Below are positions 60,326 through 64,000 of a stretch of 64,000 nt of DNA, piece after piece (positions within the stretch are counted from its first letter, which is position 1; each line of letters opens with the position of its first letter). Under the pieces are notes generated by a model that made no database searches, was not told the origin of the DNA, and worked only from the letters and a program-made list of their open reading frames with translations. Source of the DNA: Sphingopyxis sp. (GTDB lineage: Bacteria; Pseudomonadota; Alphaproteobacteria; Sphingomonadales; Sphingomonadaceae); NCBI RefSeq assembly GCF_016704835.1, contig NZ_JADIZJ010000021.1:186001-250000 (forward strand), read 5' to 3'. Both the position numbers and the translations under genes were made by a program.

Positions 60326-61417
60326 TCAGGCGAAATGCAGCCGCCGGTATTTGCCCCGGAAATAGAGCAGCGGGTCGCGGTGAGGCTCGAACTGCGCGCG
60401 CACGACGCGGCCGACCAGGATGAAATGATCGCCCGCCTCATGAAGCGATTCGCGCTGGCATTCGAACGACACCAGCGAGCTGTTCAGCAGCGGCACCCCC
60501 GTCTGCCCCGGCGTCCACGGCAGATTGGCGAACCGATCCTCCCCGCGCGTCGCGAAGCGGTTCGACGCGGGTTGCTGCCCGATTTGCAAAACATTGACTC
60601 CGAAATGCGACGCCTCGCGCAGCGCGGGGGCGGTACCCGACGAATTGGCGATGCAGACCAAGAGCAGCGGCGGGTCCAGTGACACCGACGTGAAGCTGTT
60701 CGCGGTCAGGCCAACGGGGACGCCCGCAGAGTCGAGCGCCGTGACAATCGTGACGCCAGTCGCAAAGCAGCCCATCGCATCGCGCAACGTCCGCGGGTCC
60801 GACCCTGCCTGAAACTCGGTTGCCTCGCGCGGCTGGCGGCGTTCCAGAAATTCGAGCAGCTGGCCGAGCAACGCTTCGGTCCGGTCGGCCTCGAGCGCCA
60901 GATCGGCCTCGTCGATGTCCGCGCTTTCACCGATCGGCAGCGCGCCGCCGAACGCATCACCTAGGGCGTTGTTCGGCGCCGCCGCAAAGCCGCCGCGCAC
61001 CAGCAGCGTCGGCAGCGCCTGACGCGCCGCGATGCCGCTGGCGATGGCGTCGGTGTCTTCGGGCATGTCAACCAGCACCAGCCCGCCAGCGAGCAGCACG
61101 CCATCGATCGCGAGCGCGCGGGTTGCGATCCAGCCGCTGTGCCGCGCAGCAACGACGACCGGACGCGACCCCATTTGGGCGAGGACAAGGCGCAGATCCT
61201 CGATATGCTCCGCCAGCTGACCGAGCTCGCCATCGGGGCGCAGATCGAGGTTCACGACCCGGCGTCCTGAACGCGCCAGTCCATCGGCGACGTCGCGCCA
61301 AGCGCCGCGCGCCTGCCCGATGTCGGGGATCAGCAGCACCGCGGGGTCGTTGTCGTCGCCCAGCACATCCGCGGTCAGCGGGACGCCGCCGAAACCCTTA
61401 TATTCGATGACGCTCAA
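60326..61417 (-). CDS. Fusion of an alpha/beta-hydrolase-like domain and a flavin reductase
   Basis: The C-terminal 160 residues are a flavin reductase domain (LRDAMGCFATGVTIVTALDSAGVPVGLTANSFTSVSLDPPLLLVCI and GDHFILVGRVVRAQFEPHRDPLLYFRGKYRRL), which would supply reduced flavin. The N-terminal about 200 residues look like an alpha/beta hydrolase (VPLTADVLGDDNDPAVLLIPDIGQARGAWRDVADGLARSGRRVVNLDLRPDG), but the nucleophile elbow reads ARHSGW instead of GxSxG and no catalytic His is apparent in the right place. It may be a non-catalytic domain. The start TTG 61417 is chosen because LSVIEYKGF begins the fold; other starts are possible. Confidence 0.82.
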   Translation of the reverse strand: MSVIEYKGFGGVPLTADVLGDDNDPAVLLIPDIGQARGAWRDVADGLARSGRRVVNLDLRPDGELGQLAEHIEDLRLVLAQMGSRPVVVAARHSGWIATRALAIDGVLLAGGLVLVDMPEDTDAIASGIAARQALPTLLVRGGFAAAPNNALGDAFGGALPIGESADIDEADLALEADRTEALLGQLLEFLERRQPREATEFQAGSDPRTLRDAMGCFATGVTIVTALDSAGVPVGLTANSFTSVSLDPPLLLVCIANSSGTAPALREASHFGVNVLQIGQQPASNRFATRGEDRFANLPWTPGQTGVPLLNSSLVSFECQRESLHEAGDHFILVGRVVRAQFEPHRDPLLYFRGKYRRLHFA

Positions 61418-61535
61418 ACATCCCCCTGGCGCACCGGCGGGCAATAACGCCGTGGGCAACGAACTGATCCAATTGCGAAGAATCGGATCATATCGAAAGC
61501 ACACGCGCCGCGCCAGCGTATCGGCATGAAGCGCT

Positions 61536-62516
61536 TTACCGTCGCAACGAAGCCAGCCGTTGATCGATGATCGCGTCCGCTTCGGCGATGATGCGGTCGA
61601 TCAGTTGCTGACAGGTCGGGATGTCGTGGATCAACCCCTGCACCATCCCGGCCCAGAACACGCCTTTCGACAGGTCGCCGGTCTGCAGCAGCTCGCGCCC
61701 TGCCTGGCCGTTCACCAGTCCGGCAACATCGGCAAAGGTCGCGTCGGGCTGCGCGAGACGGCGGACGACCTCTTCGCTGACCGCGCTCTTGCCGACGCGG
61801 GCGGTATTCTTGAGGCTGCGAAAGATCAGATAGGATCCGCGCTCGTCATTATCGACATAGGCCTGCTTCACATTGTCGTGGATCGGCGCCTCGACCGTCG
61901 CGCAAAAGCGCGTGCCCATGTTGATCCCCTCGGCCCCCAGCGCCAGCGCGGCGACCAGCCCGCGGCCGTCGCCGAACCCGCCCGACGCAAGCATCGGGAT
62001 CTTCACCTTGTCGGCTGCGGCGGGGATCAGGATCAGGCCCGGAATATCGTCCTCGCCCGGATGTCCCGCACATTCAAAACCATCGATCGAAATGATATCG
62101 CAGCGCGCGCGCTCCGCCGACAAGGCATGACGCACTGCGGTGCATTTGTGCAGGATGGCGATGCCGTGCGGTTTGAGCATTTCCCAGATCTCGCGCACGG
62201 CGGGCGTTCCCGCGGTCTCGACGATCTTGACCCCGCCGTCGATGATCGCCTGCGCAAAGGCCTTGTAATCGGGCGCGTTGATCGTCGGAAAAACCGTCAT
62301 GTTCACCCCGAACGGCTTGTCGGTCATCGCGCGGCAACGCTCGATCTCGGCGCTGAGCGCCGCGGGGCTAGGCTGGGTCAGCGCGGTGATGATGCCGAGC
62401 CCGCCGGCGTTCGACACCGCGCTCGCCAGTTCGGCGTAGCCGACGCTCTGCATCCCGCCCTGCACGATCGGATGTTCGATCCCCAGCATTTCGGTGATGC
62501 GTGTCTTAAAAGCCAT
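61536..62516 (-). CDS. Nitronate monooxygenase (2-nitropropane dioxygenase family)
   Basis: An FMN-dependent TIM-barrel oxygenase of 326 residues that oxidises alkyl nitronates or, in related enzymes, acts on other substrates. The family start MLGIEHPIVQGGMQ, SNAGGLGIITA, GFECAGHPGEDDI (with the catalytic His expected here) and GGFGDGRGLVAALALGAEGINMGTRF are all present. GGGGAGGGA eight bases upstream supports the ATG at 62516; a longer start at 62549 is less likely. It is divergent from an acyl-CoA dehydrogenase pair across a shared promoter region. Confidence 0.9.
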   Translation of the reverse strand: MAFKTRITEMLGIEHPIVQGGMQSVGYAELASAVSNAGGLGIITALTQPSPAALSAEIERCRAMTDKPFGVNMTVFPTINAPDYKAFAQAIIDGGVKIVETAGTPAVREIWEMLKPHGIAILHKCTAVRHALSAERARCDIISIDGFECAGHPGEDDIPGLILIPAAADKVKIPMLASGGFGDGRGLVAALALGAEGINMGTRFCATVEAPIHDNVKQAYVDNDERGSYLIFRSLKNTARVGKSAVSEEVVRRLAQPDATFADVAGLVNGQAGRELLQTGDLSKGVFWAGMVQGLIHDIPTCQQLIDRIIAEADAIIDQRLASLRR

Positions 62517-62583
62517 CGTCAGTTCCCTCCCCATGATCGGTCGCAGCAAATTGACGCTACGTCGTCGCCGTGCTGGAATTGAC

Positions 62584-62599
62584 TTGACGTTTACGTCAA
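62584..62599. promoter_or_regulatory. 16-bp palindromic operator between nitronate monooxygenase and acyl-CoA dehydrogenase
   Basis: TTGACGT and ACGTCAA flank a TT spacer, a perfect 7-base inverted repeat. It lies 68 bases upstream of the nitronate monooxygenase start and 52 bases upstream of the acyl-CoA dehydrogenase start, in a 134-base divergent region. Its length and symmetry fit a dimeric regulator site. It resembles, from memory, sites of LiuR-like MerR-family regulators of acyl-CoA metabolism; that match was not searched. Confidence 0.65.
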
Positions 62600-62650
62600 C
62601 GTCCGGTTCATTGGCAAGACAAGATATGTGGGAGCGGGACTGATGCGGCC

Positions 62651-63745
62651 ATGACGATCCTCTATGACGAAGGCCAACAGGCGATCGCGACCGAATCGCG
62701 GCGGGTGCTCGAAGCGCGAATCAGCAAGGATAGCTTGCTGCCGCTGCTCGAATCGGTCGGCGGCTATCATCGCCCTTTCTGGGACACCGCAAAGGAGCAG
62801 GGCTGGACCGCATTGGCGCTGCCCGAAGCGCATGACGGGCTGGGACTGGGTCTCGTCGAGCTGGGTCTGATCGCGCACCAGGCAGGCCGCAGCCTGAGCG
62901 GCGCGCCCTTCTTGACTACAAATTTCGGCGCCGCGAAGGCGATCGAGCTCTATGGCAACGCAGAGCAGCAGGCGCGCTGGCTGCCAGGCCTCGCAAGCGG
63001 CGACACGATCGGCGCTGTAGCCATCGCCTCCGGACCTAGTGCGCTGCCGACGCAGCCAACGGTGACCGTGACCAACTACAGCATCGACGGCAGCAAAAAA
63101 GGCGTTGTCGGCGCGTTGTTCGCCGACGTGGCGATCGTACTGGCCAACGGTCCCGGGATGCTGGCGCTAGAACTCGTCGAACTGCGCGATGTCGCGCGCG
63201 TCGCGGTCAACAGCTTCGACAACAGCCGCTGCTACGCCGACCTGGACTTTTCGGCGGCGCCATCGGAAACCCTTGTCGTCGGCGCGGCTGCCCGCGAAGC
63301 GGCGCTGCACATTTTGGCACTTCAGGCCGTCGTCACCGCGCACGAACAGACCGGCGGCGCCGAGGTGCTGATGGAAATCGCGCGGGATTACGCGCTGACC
63401 CGCCGCGCCTTTGGCCAGCCGATCGGCGCCTTCCAGTCGGTGAAGCACCGCATCGCCGAACTTTACGGACTCGTCGAACTCGCGCGCGCCAACTGCATCC
63501 ACGCCGCATCGCGCGAAGGCGCCGCCGATTTCATCACCGCCGCCGCCGCCGCGCGGCTGTCGGCGACCGAGGCCTATGACACCGCGGCGCGCGATTGTGT
63601 GCAGATCCACGGCGGGATCGGCGTGACCTGGGATCTCGGGCTCCACCTCCATATGCGCCGCGCGCGCAGCCTCGCGATCGAGCAGGGCAGCAGCCTGTTC
63701 TGGGAAGATGTCCTCGTCGACCGACTGACAGGAGAAGCGGCATGA
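62651..63745 (+). CDS. Acyl-CoA dehydrogenase
   Basis: A 364-residue flavoprotein that oxidises an acyl-CoA to the trans-2-enoyl-CoA. The family pattern is visible: helical N-domain (YDEGQQAIATESRRVLEARI), LALPEAHDGLGLGLVELGLIAHQAGRSLSGAPF, and the C-terminal domain with YALTRRAFGQPIGAFQSVKHRIAELYG and DCVQIHGGIGVTWDLGLHLHMRRARSL. The catalytic base position is not obvious from the sequence. Its stop overlaps the start of a second acyl-CoA dehydrogenase gene (ATGA), a pairing common in steroid- and fatty-acid-type degradation clusters. Confidence 0.9.
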   Translation: MTILYDEGQQAIATESRRVLEARISKDSLLPLLESVGGYHRPFWDTAKEQGWTALALPEAHDGLGLGLVELGLIAHQAGRSLSGAPFLTTNFGAAKAIELYGNAEQQARWLPGLASGDTIGAVAIASGPSALPTQPTVTVTNYSIDGSKKGVVGALFADVAIVLANGPGMLALELVELRDVARVAVNSFDNSRCYADLDFSAAPSETLVVGAAAREAALHILALQAVVTAHEQTGGAEVLMEIARDYALTRRAFGQPIGAFQSVKHRIAELYGLVELARANCIHAASREGAADFITAAAAARLSATEAYDTAARDCVQIHGGIGVTWDLGLHLHMRRARSLAIEQGSSLFWEDVLVDRLTGEAA

Positions 63746-64000
63746 GCGATCTTGAAGCTTATCGCGCCAAGGCGGCGACGTGGCTCGAATCGATGGCACC
63801 GACGTACGGCCGCGAGGCGCGCAAGGGGCTGGCCGAGGCCGACGACCTCGCGCTTGGGCGCCGCTATCAGAAAGCGAAGTTCGACGCGGGTTTTGCCGGG
63901 ATCAACTGGCCGACCGAATATGGCGGTCAGGGACTTGGGCATCTCGAAAAGGTCACCTTCGACGCCGAAGAAATGAAGCACGGCTTCCCCAATTTCTATT
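63742..64000 (+). CDS. Acyl-CoA dehydrogenase, partial at the window edge
   Basis: The first 86 residues are in the window and the frame is open to the end. MSDLEAYRAKAATWLESMAP starts an N-terminal helical domain, and FAGINWPTEYGGQGLGHLEKVTF is the conserved acyl-CoA dehydrogenase segment. GGAG seven bases upstream supports the ATG, which overlaps the previous stop. The two genes probably encode the two subunits of a heteromeric acyl-CoA dehydrogenase. Confidence 0.85.
   Translation, partial: MSDLEAYRAKAATWLESMAPTYGREARKGLAEADDLALGRRYQKAKFDAGFAGINWPTEYGGQGLGHLEKVTFDAEEMKHGFPNFY

Overview
The window looks like a high-GC alphaproteobacterium of the order Sphingomonadales, with a Sphingopyxis- or Sphingomonas-like genus as my best guess. 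The basis is the strongly G/C-ending codon use, the RodZ-like / CpoB / TilS / FtsH gene order, the adjacent hslV-hslU pair, a long TamA with an acidic Pro/Ala-rich N-terminal extension, and protein sequences that read like sphingomonad homologues. This is recognition by eye. No search was run.

Layout. 0.4-11.4 kb: nucleotide-sugar enzymes (a UDP-glucuronate 4-epimerase-like protein, GalE and a UDP-glucose 6-dehydrogenase) flank a tamA-tamB-lipoprotein run and a GDT1/TMEM165-type manganese exporter that sits behind a yybP-ykoY manganese riboswitch. 11.5-39.1 kb: a large exopolysaccharide/capsule locus. Its minus-strand part holds a glycosyltransferase, a Wzx-type flippase (damaged), dTDP-3-acylamino-3,6-dideoxyhexose genes (rfbB, rfbA, a fused ketoisomerase-acyltransferase, an aminotransferase), and bacillosamine-type UDP-sugar genes (aminotransferase, acetyltransferase, initiating phosphoglycosyltransferase, 4,6-dehydratase). 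A plus-strand run follows: GT4, EpsG-type polymerase, GT4, GT4. Then come a minus-strand export operon (O-antigen-ligase-like protein, Wza, Wzc, unknown protein), a PPP-type phosphatase, and plus-strand wecB-wecC (UDP-ManNAcA) and a phosphomannose isomerase. Together these cover sugar-nucleotide supply, lipid-linked assembly, flipping, polymerisation and export of a polysaccharide that probably contains amino sugars and uronic acids.

39.2-54.9 kb is mostly housekeeping: hslVU, rodZ-like, cpoB, tilS, ftsH, small secreted proteins, a DUF3800 protein, rpoZ, a phospholipase D/cardiolipin synthase, a methyltransferase, an MFS transporter, a full-length Cdc48-type AAA+ ATPase and a LysR regulator. 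54.9-57.0 kb has no gene I can support and has unusual composition. 57.0-64 kb holds tRNA-Thr(GGT), tRNA-Ser(GGA), small unknowns, a cyclophilin-type isomerase, a nucleotidyltransferase-HEPN protein, a hydrolase-like/flavin reductase fusion, a nitronate monooxygenase and the start of an acyl-CoA dehydrogenase pair with a 16-bp palindromic operator in the divergent promoter.

The most striking property of the sequence itself is the number of one-base frame breaks, mostly in runs of G or C, in genes that should be intact (tamB, selO, hslU, tilS, several polysaccharide genes and others). Adding or removing one base in the run usually restores a normal-length protein, and in several cases restores an ATGA stop-start overlap with the next gene. 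I read most of these as sequence or assembly errors. Some changes (an internal deletion in the flippase, Asp in place of the catalytic Tyr of RfbB) are not of that type and could be real decay.
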